This document shows, in pieces, positions 15,564 to 25,120 of a stretch of 64,000 bases of DNA. The position numbers and the translations under genes are program-made. The stretch lies in NCBI RefSeq assembly GCF_016427565.1, contig NZ_JAELXT010000025.1, positions 1 through 64,000 on the forward strand, in the 5' to 3' direction. The notes under the pieces were generated by a model. The model was not told the DNA's origin. It worked only from the letters and a program-made list of their open reading frames with translations, and made no database searches. Numbering within the stretch: position 1 is the first letter of the stretch; each line of letters opens with the position of its first letter. Source of the stretch: Microvirga splendida. GTDB lineage: Bacteria > Pseudomonadota > Alphaproteobacteria > Rhizobiales > Beijerinckiaceae.

Positions 15564-18079
15564 TGCTGACCTCCCACATCGGCGCTCGCGACCGCCAACA
15601 CCTTGACGGCGCACTTCTTGAAATCGGTCTGCTTCGAGATCGGGTCCGTCGCGTCCAGCGTGACCTTGTTGATGAGCTGGCTGGCGTCGAAGAACGGGAC
15701 GAAGATCAGTCCCGGCGGCACGCGGTTGCGCCCACGTGTCTCGATGCGGCTGCGGATTTCACCACGCCGTGAGACGACCTTGACCTCCTGCCCTCGCCTG
15801 AGACCGCGCTTGGCAGCATCGTCCGGATGCATGAACACGACGGCACCCGAGAAGGCCTTGTAGAGTTCGGGAACGCGCAAGGTCATGGAGCCTGAGTGCC
15901 AATGCTCGAGGACCCGCCCGGTCACGAGCCACATATCGTACTCGGGATCAGGAGATTCGGCCGGAGGTTCGTAGGGCGCCGCGACAAGGTTCGCCTTCTT
16001 GTCTGGATTGCCGTAGAATTGAACGCCTGTACCCTTCTCGACATAAGGATCGAAGCCCTCTCGGTAGCGCCAGCGCGTCTCCTTTCCGTCGACGACCGGC
16101 CAACGGAGCCCGCGCACCTCGTGGTAGACGTCGAACGGAGCGAGATCGTGCCCATGGCCACGTCCGAAAGCGGCGTACTCCTCGAACAAACCCTTCTGAA
16201 CGTAGAAGCCGAAATGCCTTGCCTCCCGGTTCTCGTAATCGGGGTCAATCTCCGCAAGAGGGAACTGGTTGACCTGTCCGTTAGCGAAGAGAACGTCGAA
16301 AAGGGTCTTGCCGCGGTACTCGGGAGCCTTGGCGAGAAGATCGGCTGGCCACACCTCATCCGTGGTAAAGCGCTTGGAGAACTCCATCAGTTGCCAGAGG
16401 TCTGAGCGAGCATCGCCCGGTGCATTCACCAGTTGGTGCCAGAAGTGCGTGCGCCGCTCGGCATTGCCATAGGCGCCTTCCTTTTCTACCCACATGGCAG
16501 CCGGAAGAATGAGGTCCGCGGCCATTGCTGTGACGGTGGGGTAGGCATCGGTAACAACGATGAAATTGGCCGGGTTCCGGTATCCCGGATAGGTTTCATG
16601 CTCTGTGTTCGGCGCCGTCTGGAGATTGTTGTTGCACATGATCCAGTAGGCGTTGAGCTTTCCGTCATTCAGCATGCGGTCCTGCTGTACGGCGTGATAG
16701 CCCGGCTTTGCCGGCAGAAGTCCTTCCGGGAGCTTCCAAATCTTCTCCGCGTATTTCCGGTGCTCCGGATTCGCCACCTGCATGTCCGCGGGAAGCCGAT
16801 GAGAGAACGTCCCGACCTCTCGGGCCGTTCCGCAGGCGGAAGGTTGGCCGGTTAGGGAAAATGGACCATTGCCTGGCTCCGAGATCTTTCCCGTCATCAG
16901 ATGCAGGTTGTAGATCATATTATTGGCCCACACGCCTCGGACGTGCTGGTTGAAGCCCATGGTCCACAGCGACATGACTTTGATCTTCGGGTCGGCATAG
17001 AGCTTGGCGAGGGCTTCCAGCTGTTCCTTAGAAACGCCGGACAGCTCCGACACCCGCTCGGCCGTGTACTCGCTCATGAGTTTCGCATAGGCCTCGAAGG
17101 TCGAAGGATGAGAGACCTGCGGATTCTGTGCATTCTGCGCCCGCTGCTCCAGCGTATGATCGGGCCGCAGGCCGTAGCCAATATCGGTGTTGGCCATACG
17201 AATGTTGACGTGCTTGTCTATGAACTCCCGGTTTACGGCCCCCGTCTGAATGAGATAGTTCGCGATATAGTTCATGATCGCGAGATCGGTCCCCGGCTTG
17301 AAGATAGAGACCATGTCGGACAGATCCGTAGTTCTGTGCTCATAGGTCGACAAGGTTGCGATCCGCACATGCGGATGGCTGAGACGCCGATCCGTCACGC
17401 GCGTCCACAGGATTGGATGCATCTCAGCCATGTTCGAGCCCCACAGCACAAAGGCGTCGGCGTGCTCGAAATCGTCGTAGCAGCCCATCGGCTCGTCCAT
17501 GCCGAAGGTGCGGATGAATGCAACGGCGGCAGATGCCATGCAGTGGCGCGCATTCGGGTCGAGATTGTTGGAGCGCCACCCTGCACGCATAAGCTTGGAT
17601 GCCGCGTAGCCTTCCCAGATGGTCCACTGGCCAGAGCCGAACATGCCCACAGCTTCGGGGCCTTTCTCCTTCAGCACCCGCTTCCACTGTTTGGCCATCT
17701 CGTCGAAGGCCCGGTCCCACGAAACCGGCTGGAACTCGCCATCCTTGGCGAATTCGCCGTTCTTCATCCGCAGAAGGGGCTGTGTAAGCCGATCGCCTCC
17801 ATACATGATCTTGGACAGGAAGTAGCCCTTCACGCAGTTGAGGCCGCGGTTGACCTCCGCCTGCATATCGCCATGCGTGGCAACGACGCGCCCATCCTTC
17901 ACGCCGACCATCACGCCACATCCGGTGCCGCAGAAGCGGCACGGCGCCTTGGACCACTGAAGCCGGATGTCCTCGCCCGTCGCAATGTTTTGAGCCTCGG
18001 CAGGAAGGGAGACGCCTGCTGCCGCGGCCGCGGCGGCCGCGGCCTGGGTTTTCAGGAGGGTACGGCGTGTGACGTCCAT
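15560..18079 (-). CDS. napA: NapA, catalytic molybdenum subunit of periplasmic nitrate reductase
   Basis: An 839-residue Tat-exported molybdoenzyme reducing nitrate to nitrite. The signal carries TRRTLLK followed by a long alanine run and a LPAEAQ cleavage region. The [4Fe-4S] ligands lie in [10 protein letters not shown] and, further on, GLNCVKGY; the molybdenum-ligating Cys is in [10 protein letters not shown]. The length and the C-terminal block ending with the [18 protein letters not shown] segment are normal for NapA. The ATG is five bases after the napD stop. Needs NapD and Moco (moeA downstream). Confidence 0.98.
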   Translation of the reverse strand: MDVTRRTLLKTQAAAAAAAAAGVSLPAEAQNIATGEDIRLQWSKAPCRFCGTGCGVMVGVKDGRVVATHGDMQAEVNRGLNCVKGYFLSKIMYGGDRLTQPLLRMKNGEFAKDGEFQPVSWDRAFDEMAKQWKRVLKEKGPEAVGMFGSGQWTIWEGYAASKLMRAGWRSNNLDPNARHCMASAAVAFIRTFGMDEPMGCYDDFEHADAFVLWGSNMAEMHPILWTRVTDRRLSHPHVRIATLSTYEHRTTDLSDMVSIFKPGTDLAIMNYIANYLIQTGAVNREFIDKHVNIRMANTDIGYGLRPDHTLEQRAQNAQNPQVSHPSTFEAYAKLMSEYTAERVSELSGVSKEQLEALAKLYADPKIKVMSLWTMGFNQHVRGVWANNMIYNLHLMTGKISEPGNGPFSLTGQPSACGTAREVGTFSHRLPADMQVANPEHRKYAEKIWKLPEGLLPAKPGYHAVQQDRMLNDGKLNAYWIMCNNNLQTAPNTEHETYPGYRNPANFIVVTDAYPTVTAMAADLILPAAMWVEKEGAYGNAERRTHFWHQLVNAPGDARSDLWQLMEFSKRFTTDEVWPADLLAKAPEYRGKTLFDVLFANGQVNQFPLAEIDPDYENREARHFGFYVQKGLFEEYAAFGRGHGHDLAPFDVYHEVRGLRWPVVDGKETRWRYREGFDPYVEKGTGVQFYGNPDKKANLVAAPYEPPAESPDPEYDMWLVTGRVLEHWHSGSMTLRVPELYKAFSGAVVFMHPDDAAKRGLRRGQEVKVVSRRGEIRSRIETRGRNRVPPGLIFVPFFDASQLINKVTLDATDPISKQTDFKKCAVKVLAVASADVGGQQ
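18019..18044 (-). repeat. GCGGCC-rich repeat coding the NapA signal alanine run
   Basis: Tandem, self-complementary GCGGCC units encode nine successive alanines in the hydrophobic core of the NapA Tat signal. Such a tract could change length by slippage without changing the frame. Confidence 0.5.
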
Positions 18080-18083
18080 GGGT

Positions 18084-18341
18084 CTACTCCCGCTCTTGGA
18101 CTGGCTCGAAGTGGTGGAAGACGAGGGTTGCGGCGAGGACGCCATCGAGAAGCTGGATAGTGTTGATGCGCTCAACGACCTGACCCTCAGTGTCGGTCTC
18201 GAGGGTGACGATCAGCTTGCCAGTATCGGCGCCGCCGTGAACCTCCGCACCCTCGAGCGAGCGTATGCCTTCGATGATCGCCTGGACCCGATCGGAACGG
18301 CTGTGAACGACCAGACTGGAGATGTGGCACTCGCCGCTCAT
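18084..18341 (-). CDS. napD: NapD, NapA signal-peptide chaperone
   Basis: An 85-residue cytoplasmic protein with the NapD ferredoxin-like fold: [17 protein letters not shown] at the start, [16 protein letters not shown] in the middle, then [20 protein letters not shown]. NapD binds the twin-arginine signal of NapA until the cofactor is inserted. Its ATG overlaps the napF stop by four bases (ATGA). Confidence 0.93.
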   Translation of the reverse strand: MSGECHISSLVVHSRSDRVQAIIEGIRSLEGAEVHGGADTGKLIVTLETDTEGQVVERINTIQLLDGVLAATLVFHHFEPVQERE

Positions 18342-18637
18342 GAGCCCCCCTCGATAGTGGATAGTTCGATGGCATTGGCAGGACAGGCCTGACAGCAGTC
18401 TCCGCAACCGGTGCATCCATCAGTCATGATCCTGGGACGAGCGCCGCCGATGACGAGTTCGAAACGCACGGCACCGGACGGGCATGCGTCGCGGCAGCTC
18501 ATGCATGCTATTCCCTGAAAGGCGAAACAGGATTGCCCGATTACGGCCACGGGCGGGGACTCGGCTGACTCCGGCGGTTGGACGAACCTGCCGAGCAAGA
18601 AGCTGCGCCGCATGAGGTCAGGAGGGGTTTCGGCCAT
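18338..18637 (-). CDS. napF: NapF, short ferredoxin-type protein
   Basis: A 99-residue cytoplasmic iron-sulfur protein with two cluster motifs: CMSCRDACP, preceded by a further Cys in QSCFAFQG, and CTGCGDCCQACP. NapF is thought to interact with NapA during maturation. This form is clearly shorter than the roughly 160-residue enterobacterial NapF and appears to lack its N-terminal cluster. The ATG at 18637 was chosen because the N terminus then begins MAETPPDLMRRSFLLGR, as in relatives. It lies 13 bases after napE. Confidence 0.88.
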   Translation of the reverse strand: MAETPPDLMRRSFLLGRFVQPPESAESPPVAVIGQSCFAFQGIACMSCRDACPSGAVRFELVIGGARPRIMTDGCTGCGDCCQACPANAIELSTIEGGS

Positions 18638-18650
18638 CGTCGGGCTCCCG

Positions 18651-18815
18651 TCAGACCGGACCGGGCGGTCCCGTGAACAGGTAGTACATCCAGACGATGA
18701 ACCCCCATCCCGCGACGACGCCAACGGCGATGAAGGGCCAGATCAGGACGGCAAGAATGAGAAATGTGAGCGCCTCACGCCTCTTATTGCCCGCTTCCAA
18801 TGGTTCTGATTTCAT
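18651..18815 (-). CDS. napE: NapE, small membrane protein of the nap operon
   Basis: A 54-residue single-helix protein, missed by length cut-offs. It begins MKSEPLEAGNKRREALTFL and has the NapE/TorE-like segment LILAVLIWPFIAVGVVAGWG, then FIVWMYYLFTGPPGP. The conserved RREALTFLILAVLIWP pattern is diagnostic. Its function is unknown. It is the first nap gene, about 75 bases downstream of an excellent FNR/FixK box. Confidence 0.88.
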   Translation of the reverse strand: MKSEPLEAGNKRREALTFLILAVLIWPFIAVGVVAGWGFIVWMYYLFTGPPGPV

Positions 18816-18889
18816 TCTTGGCGACTTCTCAGAAGGAAACCTGGATGATTTCTAAACTGTAAGAATACAGCGAAGTTCCCCTCCGGGAT

Positions 18890-18903
18890 TTGATCCATGT
18901 CAA
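18890..18903 (-). promoter_or_regulatory. FNR/FixK/NnrR box of the nap operon
   Basis: TTGATCCATGTCAA on the plus strand is a near-perfect TTGAT-N4-(A/G)TCAA site. On the minus strand it predicts a start near 18855 and a leader of about 40 bases before napE. Confidence 0.75.
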
Positions 18904-20466
18904 AGCCCATCCTCTTCCGGCAGGATCCAGCCGGAACCCGAGATGCGGGAAAATCCGGGCTGCGATTGCCGCCAAGATAACTTTGATGCACCGGATTTGG
19001 CATCCGCCAACACAAGCGTGCATCAATGCTCCTGAGGCGATTTGACATACAAAAGCCTGGCTACGGCCTTGATGTCCGCGACCACCAAGCGCAGCGGCGT
19101 CCGATCTGTCGTTGCGCCTCCCAGGCCCGAGCGCCCGGCTCACCATGTGCAGGGTGCAGCCGATCAGGTCGGTGAGACCCTAGCGGCTCATCGGAAACGG
19201 GACATCGACGGCTTCATCAGTCCTGCGCCCGAAAGTCTCGACGAGCCTCAGGATCGCGCGTGCGCGGCTCGACGAGCTCGCTCGACAGATCCCGCGAGCA
19301 ATCCTCCATCTCACGCAGCCGCCTGGGTCCTCCTCGTCGAAGGGTACAACGAGATGGCGGTGGCCCAGGACTTCGCGACCCTGACACGGCAGAGCGGAGC
19401 CGGCCCGGCGATTGCGGGCGATCTCTACCTGCTCGGCCACGTCGGACAGCGGGAGGAGGCGGGCCCCACATGAAACGGGTCGCTGACCCGTCACCATGGT
19501 GCCGGGACACGCCGTGTGGCTTCCTCTGGGATAGCTCCGCGATAAACAATCTCTGGTGGTTGGCCCGTTGAAGCTACCCTACCCTAATCTGGATCAGGTC
19601 CCTTTACAGTCTCGCATCGTCTTCTGCCATGACGTTCGCGCCCTCAAAGATCGAACCCTCTTAGCTTCGTACGTTGGCGGAAAGAACACCGCCTTTATCA
19701 GATGACGTCCCAGCACGGCATGCAGCGCCATATATTTGTCCGCTAAGGGTCAGAGGGTGGCAAAGAGCAGCAGCACCAAAGGTCCGCTCTGCACTTCATT
19801 GCGGATGTAAATAAGCCCGGTGGAACTCCGCCTTGGCTGGTTAATCATCTGCCCTGCAGCCAGTCGGCTACGAATCATTCTCTGCCTGTAGACAGAGAAT
19901 TATTTGCTGAATTATATAAATTACGTCGATAACTTAGCAGTCCATAAGTTTATCAACCGTACTGAAGTTTGTATCTCGCCCGTTCCGCCGATCGCTAAGT
20001 ATCTGATAAAAAATAGACTTTCTTAGCTTCTGACACTCTTCACAAGTGCCGGTATTTATTAAGGCATTGCGATATACCTATTCTCTGTGCCGCCGATATA
20101 AAATGGTCGTAGAGGCAATTTCGCCTCCGATTTTGAGCCTCTTCTCCGCCCCAAAAGCACCCAGTCCGGTTGAGGGACTAGCGGCTCCTTCTGCACAGAA
20201 TCTGCAGAACAATCCTTAAATCCTGCACGATGCTTGTGATCGCTGTGCAAAGTGGTCTGCCAGCTTTACCGCCATGAACTCACCCATCCAATCACCTCCC
20301 GGTTTGCCCACGCGCCTTCTTAACGATGGCTGGTGGCTCTCTCAAGAGGATAACAAACGACAGCCGTCATCCTTCTCTTTCCTGAAAGGCAGAAGGACCG
20401 GACTGAAGGAAACAGGAACCCGGATGGGATCGCAGTTCACTCCTCGCAAGAACAGGCTGATCTCCC
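18904..20466. other. Gene-poor interval of about 1.5 kb
   Basis: No gene can be supported here. Frames at 19042-19473 (+) and 19180-19549 (-) overlap each other, have no recognisable domain and no good ribosome site. About 19,850-20,100 is markedly AT-rich compared with the rest of the window. The last 200 bases should contain the promoter of the DUF4173 operon. Confidence 0.5.
19877..19900. repeat. Inverted repeat at the edge of the AT-rich segment
   Basis: ATTCTCTG and CAGAGAAT form an 8-bp stem with an 8-base loop, followed by TATTTG. It could be a terminator or part of a lost gene boundary. Confidence 0.35.
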
Positions 20467-21993
20467 ATGACCGCTGTCTTTAGACCTCTGGCCATCCTGG
20501 CCCATTCCACATTCGGTACAAAGCTGGCTCTCGCCTTCACGATCACCGCATTCGGCGACTGGCTTTTCTACGATCACGACGTCGGCGTATCGCTGGCCAT
20601 GTTCCTGGTCGTCCTTGCCGGGGGTGCATGCCTCATGAGCCCAGTTCGTAAACGTCGAACTCTGCTGGCAGCTGCCACCCTCCTGACCTTTGCGCTGCTG
20701 CCGCTCCTCGAAGACACGGGAACGATCTCCATCCTCTTCGGGATCTTGGGAACGGCTCTGGCCGCTATTGTCATGACGGGCGGAGCTTCCAGGGGATGGA
20801 ACACTCTGGCAGCGTCGACCCAAAGGTTGCTCCTCACTGGTGCGTTCCAAATCATCCCCGATTTTGTCGAGGCAAGGCAGGAGGCCCAGCGCGAAGGACG
20901 ACAATGGATGCGGCTGGATGCAATGGTGAGTTGGATCGTTCCTGTCCTATGCTGCGCCGTTTTCATTGCCCTGTTCGCTTCGGCCAACCCGCTGATCGAG
21001 CAATGGCTGGCCATCTTCGATGTGTCTCGGCAGAGTTGGGAATTCGATGTCGTACGGTTGGCCGCCTGGATTATTCTTCTTGCTGTCGCCTGGCCTTTCC
21101 TGTCCGTGCGTCTGTGCGAGAAGCCGCTGATCAAGCGAGGCCTGCTGAAGGTCGACGCTCCCAGTATCAAAGGCAGCAACCTCCTTTTCGGGCCGGCAGC
21201 CATTTTGCGGTCGCTGGTTATCTTCAATGTGCTCTTCGCCGTGCAATCCGGCCTCGACGCTGTGTACCTGTGGAGCGGAGCAGCACTGCCTGAAGGCATG
21301 ACCTATGCCACATACGCCCATCGTGGGGCCTATCCCCTGATCATCACCGCGCTCCTGGCCGCCGGCTTCGTGCTGGCCGCCATGCGCCCCGGTGGATCGG
21401 GCGAGCAGTCGCCCATCATTCGGCAGCTGGTTTATCTCTGGGTTGCGCAGAACGTCCTGCTTGTGACCTCCTCCATCCTGCGCCTCGAATTGTATGTGGC
21501 CACCTACTCTTTGACCCTGCTCCGCATGGCGGCTTTCATTTGGATGCTGCTCGTGGCCGTAGGTCTCATCCTCATCATGGCCCGCATCGCCCTGCGGCGA
21601 TCCAATGGCTGGCTCGTGGGCGCCAATGTGCTTTCCCTCGCTCTCACTCTCTATGTCTGCAGCTTCGTGAACTTCGCGGCCGTGATCGCAAATCACAATC
21701 TGTCCTACAGACGCGAGACGATGCCAGGCGCCACATCGATAGACGCTTACTACATCCGAACACTCGGCCCGCACGTCATCCCCGCGGTCGACCGCTACAT
21801 CGCCCGCAAGCACCTCACAGCGTCGGACCACCTCGTTCAATGGCGCAACCGCATCGCCGTCGCTCATGGCGAGCAGATGAATGATTGGCGCGCCTGGACG
21901 TTCCGTGACCTGCGCCTGCAACACTATCTCGCCGGACGAATGGATGGTAAAGCAGCAACCTCTACGACGTTCGAACAGACCATCATCCCATAG
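20467..21993 (+). CDS. DUF4173 polytopic membrane protein
   Basis: A 508-residue inner-membrane protein with about 12 hydrophobic segments and a hydrophilic C-terminal tail after about residue 410 (IDAYYIRTLGPHVIPAVDRY). The ATYAHRGAYPLIITALLAAG block is the DUF4173 hallmark. The function is unknown. It starts a three-gene operon with the OmpR-type regulator and kinase, nine bases ahead of the regulator. By analogy with CreBCD, where a membrane protein accompanies a two-component pair, it may be a target or accessory of the system; that is inference. Confidence 0.85.
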   Translation: MTAVFRPLAILAHSTFGTKLALAFTITAFGDWLFYDHDVGVSLAMFLVVLAGGACLMSPVRKRRTLLAAATLLTFALLPLLEDTGTISILFGILGTALAAIVMTGGASRGWNTLAASTQRLLLTGAFQIIPDFVEARQEAQREGRQWMRLDAMVSWIVPVLCCAVFIALFASANPLIEQWLAIFDVSRQSWEFDVVRLAAWIILLAVAWPFLSVRLCEKPLIKRGLLKVDAPSIKGSNLLFGPAAILRSLVIFNVLFAVQSGLDAVYLWSGAALPEGMTYATYAHRGAYPLIITALLAAGFVLAAMRPGGSGEQSPIIRQLVYLWVAQNVLLVTSSILRLELYVATYSLTLLRMAAFIWMLLVAVGLILIMARIALRRSNGWLVGANVLSLALTLYVCSFVNFAAVIANHNLSYRRETMPGATSIDAYYIRTLGPHVIPAVDRYIARKHLTASDHLVQWRNRIAVAHGEQMNDWRAWTFRDLRLQHYLAGRMDGKAATSTTFEQTIIP

Positions 21994-22002
21994 GAGACAG
22001 GA

Positions 22003-22704
22003 GTGGCGCACCGGATCCTTGTCGTCGATGACGACCCGCACATCCGCGAGGTGATCTGCTTTGCTCTCGAAAAGGGCGGCATGGCAACCTCGATTGCCCG
22101 AGATGGCAGGGAAGCGGTCAACCGCTTTCGGGAGAGCAATCCCGACCTGATCGTCCTCGATATCGGCATGCCCGAGATGGACGGGCTGGAGGTCTGCCGC
22201 CAAATCCGGAAGACCTCCAATGTCCCGATCCTGTTTCTCTCCGCCCGCGATGAAGAGATTGACCGCATTCTCGGCCTGGAGATCGGGGGCGACGATTACG
22301 TTACAAAGCCTTTCAGCCCCAGGGAGCTCGTGACCCGCGTCAACGTCATCCTCAGGCGCAGGGTCGCGAGGGAAGCGCCGGCACCTGAAACCAAGCTCCT
22401 GGCTCAGGGAGTCTTATCGATGGACGCTCTTCGCCATGCCGTTACTTTCAACGGCTCCCCCGTTACGCTTACTGCAATCGAGTTCACGATCCTGAAGAGC
22501 TTCCTCACCCGGCCTGGAATCGTGCTGACCCGTGAGCAGATCATGAATGCTGCCTACGACACTCAGATTTATGTATCCAACCGGACAATCGACAGTCACA
22601 TTCGCAATATCCGAGTGAAGTTCGCGGCAGCAGGGTGCGCGAGCATCATCGATACCGTTCACGGAGTCGGCTTCAGGTTGGGCCCATGCGAGGCTGCCAT
22701 ATGA
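22003..22704 (+). CDS. OmpR/PhoB-family response regulator
   Basis: A 233-residue regulator starting at GTG with a strong ribosome site (AGGAG, overlapping the start region). The receiver domain has the acidic pair in LVVDDDPHIRE, the phosphoacceptor Asp in LIVLDIGMPEMDG (about residue 53) and the Lys in YVTKPFSPREL. The C-terminal winged helix reads VTLTAIEFTILKSFL and SNRTIDSHIRNIR. It overlaps the kinase gene by four bases. Its target genes are not shown by the sequence; the DUF4173 gene may be one. Confidence 0.93.
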   Translation: MAHRILVVDDDPHIREVICFALEKGGMATSIARDGREAVNRFRESNPDLIVLDIGMPEMDGLEVCRQIRKTSNVPILFLSARDEEIDRILGLEIGGDDYVTKPFSPRELVTRVNVILRRRVAREAPAPETKLLAQGVLSMDALRHAVTFNGSPVTLTAIEFTILKSFLTRPGIVLTREQIMNAAYDTQIYVSNRTIDSHIRNIRVKFAAAGCASIIDTVHGVGFRLGPCEAAI

Positions 22705-24287
22705 CGGACAAGGTCGTAGCCAAGTGGCGACCAACCCTCGGGATGATCGTGTTTGCCGTCCTTGTGACGGTGCTGGCGCTTCCCCTTGTCAGCCTGTTCT
22801 TCTTTCGGCTTTATGAGAACGAGCTCGTCCGTCAAACCGAAGCCGAGCTGATTGCCCAAAGTGCCGCGCTCGCCGCGATCTTCGCTCAGGAGGTTGAAAA
22901 GACACCTGACGCAAACCTGTTGCTTGGTGCATCCGCTCCCCCGGTGCGCTCAGAGCACAATGGATTCAACCGTTTCCTGCAGCCATCTCTCGATCTGACC
23001 AGCGATAATGTACTGGATCCAAGGCCGGATGCCGTTCCGGCGCTCAGACCGCCGGTGGCTCCTATAATGACGATCGGTGAACGCCTGCAGGGCATCGTGC
23101 AGCAGACGCAATCCATAACCTTGGCAGGCTTCCGTCTACTCGACCCACAAGGTGTGATCATTGCGGGCCGTGAAGAAGTAGGTTTGTCCCTAGGCCACGT
23201 CGAGGAGGTAAAGGAAGCTCTTCAGGGACGTTACAAGGCGGTTCTGCGCACACGCATCTCCAACGAGCCGCCTCCACCGCTTTACTCATTAAGCCGAGGC
23301 ACGAGCGTGCGGATCTTCGCCGCCATGCCTGTTATCGTGCAGGATCGCGTGGCAGGCGTGATCTATGCGTCACGCACGCCGAACAACATCATCAAGCATA
23401 TATACGATCAGCAACGGAAGCTGATCCTCGCAGGACTGTCGGTTCTGGGAGCAACATTGATCATCGGCCTGATTTTCTCCCGAGCCATCACAAGGCCACT
23501 CCATGCCTTGGTCGCACGGACGATTGAAGTGGGCCATGGCAGGCGTGAAGCATTGCAGCCGCTCGCTCATCATGGAACCCGGGAGATCGCGCTTTTGTCC
23601 CAGAGCTTCATCGACATGGCCCGGCGCCTTTATGATCGCTCGGATTATATCGCGACGTTTGCAGCTCATGTGACGCACGAACTCAAGACCCCCCTGACTT
23701 CGATCCAGGGTGCGGCGGAACTTCTGCGGGATGACGCAGCTGCTGTGGCAAGCTCAATGACGCCTTCTGAGCGAATCCGTTTCCTCGACAACATCATTGC
23801 CGATACCTCTCGCCTGACCCTTATGCTTCACCGTCTCCGTGAACTAGCCCGTGCCGAAACTCCGAGCATCGGTGGGCAATCAGATCTCACGTCAGTTATC
23901 CCTGAACTTAAGAGGCAGTCTCCTAATTTAAATATTGAGGTTGGTGGATATATTGACTACTGCGTTCCAATATCTGCCGAGAACCTACTCATCATTTTCT
24001 CCCATCTTGTGGATAATTCCATTTGCCATCATGCAGGCACAATCAAGATATCTGCATTCGCAGATAACGATGAGGTTGCGATTACTGTAAGTGACGATGG
24101 CGATGGAATATCTACAGCCAATCGGGCAATGATTTTTGAGGCATTTTTTACGACGCGCCGTGAATCAGGAGGAACAGGGATGGGGCTTGGCATTGTCCAA
24201 GCCATGTTAGAGGCACACCACGGCGCAATCAGGCTCTTGCCTTCCGAAAAAGGAGCTACATTTGAAATCCGGCTGCCGGAAGCATAA
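22701..24287 (+). CDS. Membrane sensor histidine kinase (CreC-like)
   Basis: A 528-residue kinase. A first transmembrane helix (about residues 14-36) and a second (about 255-275) flank a large periplasmic sensor domain of the CreC/PhoQ type. HAMP-like segment, then the H-box FAAHVTHELKTPLTSIQGA with the phosphorylated His near residue 320, an N-box (LVDNSICHH), and G-boxes (DDGDGIS, GTGMGLGI). The ATG at 22701 overlaps the regulator stop (ATGA). Base composition becomes more AT-rich over the last 400 bases, although the reading frame and motifs stay intact. Confidence 0.92.
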   Translation: MTDKVVAKWRPTLGMIVFAVLVTVLALPLVSLFFFRLYENELVRQTEAELIAQSAALAAIFAQEVEKTPDANLLLGASAPPVRSEHNGFNRFLQPSLDLTSDNVLDPRPDAVPALRPPVAPIMTIGERLQGIVQQTQSITLAGFRLLDPQGVIIAGREEVGLSLGHVEEVKEALQGRYKAVLRTRISNEPPPPLYSLSRGTSVRIFAAMPVIVQDRVAGVIYASRTPNNIIKHIYDQQRKLILAGLSVLGATLIIGLIFSRAITRPLHALVARTIEVGHGRREALQPLAHHGTREIALLSQSFIDMARRLYDRSDYIATFAAHVTHELKTPLTSIQGAAELLRDDAAAVASSMTPSERIRFLDNIIADTSRLTLMLHRLRELARAETPSIGGQSDLTSVIPELKRQSPNLNIEVGGYIDYCVPISAENLLIIFSHLVDNSICHHAGTIKISAFADNDEVAITVSDDGDGISTANRAMIFEAFFTTRRESGGTGMGLGIVQAMLEAHHGAIRLLPSEKGATFEIRLPEA

Positions 24288-24419
24288 GCCTGCGGATGTC
24301 TCCCGAGTACAAATTCATTCACTGCTTCCCGGACCAGTATCCAGTTTCTCAAACTATAGTCGAGATAGTGCGCTATAGACTATCCATCCCGCCCATACTG
24401 ACGGGCGCTTTCAACTTTT

Positions 24420-25120
24420 TTGACCCGCCTGACTGCTGCCGAGCTCCTCGTGCAGGAGGTTGGCATTGACGATCCGGCCTACATTGACCTTGAGGCGATC
24501 GCATACTAACGCAACGCAACCGTGAAGATCCGCCGGCTCGACAGCTGCGGGGCGCAGATCTTAGGTTTCCGGGATCGGGCTGTCATCTCGGCCGATGATC
24601 GCTTGGGGCTGCGCCGGCACGGTTCTCGCTGGCCCATGAACTGGGGTATTGGCAGCACCATCGGGGGCGCAGCTTTCTCTGCCGTCCGGAGGGTATCGGC
24701 CAGAAACGAGAGCGGAATGCGCTCGATCCCGGGTGGGTCGCCGACCAGTACGCTGCTAACCTTTTAATGCCTCATTACCTGTTCTGGCCTCGCGTCCGGT
24801 AGCTGAAGCGCATCAGCTTCGAGACAGCAGAGACCTTGGCTGATGAGTTCAACGTCAGCCTCACTGCAATCGCTATCTGTCTTATTGAAACAGGCCTTGA
24901 ACCTGCAATCCTGGTTTGCCACAGAGGACCGAGATGGGCGTGGTTCGTGAGCGCGCCGGACGTGGAACGTAAGTGGTTTCCTAAGGACGAACTGGATTCT
25001 GCCTCCTGTGCTCTTACTGCCCTCTTAGGCAAGCCGGTCCAGAGTCAGATGAGTTTAGTTCCTGCGGACACCTGGTTCGAGGGCTGGCACGCTGAGCGCG
25101 GCAACGTCCATGAGCAGTAG
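24420..25120 (+). pseudogene. Decayed ImmA/IrrE-type metallopeptidase
   Basis: Three frame pieces rebuild an ImmA/IrrE-like protein of about 230 residues: TRLTAAELLVQEVGIDDPAY..., then RRLDSCGAQILGFRDRAVIS, FSLAHELGYWQHHRGRSF, VADQYAANLLMPHYLF and a C-terminal ETAETLADEFNVSLTAIA. Lesions: TAA at 24507-24509 in place of a Tyr codon, a one-base deletion near 24621 before the FSLAHEL block, and TAG at 24800-24802. The zinc motif HExGH has become HELGY, so a metal ligand is also lost. Its start would be TTG, perhaps a mutated ATG. Such peptidases usually cleave a paired repressor; no partner gene remains beside it. Confidence 0.75.

Noticed and set aside
15093-15569. Plus-strand frame opposite napB
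   Set aside because: Shadow of the intact diheme cytochrome gene.
16901-18160. 419-codon plus-strand frame over napA
   Set aside because: Antisense shadow of napA; no domain or ribosome site.
19042-19473. 143-codon plus-strand frame in the gene-poor interval
   Set aside because: No recognisable domain, biased Arg/Ala/Pro composition typical of GC-rich noncoding frames, overlapped by equally long frames on the other strand and no ribosome site.
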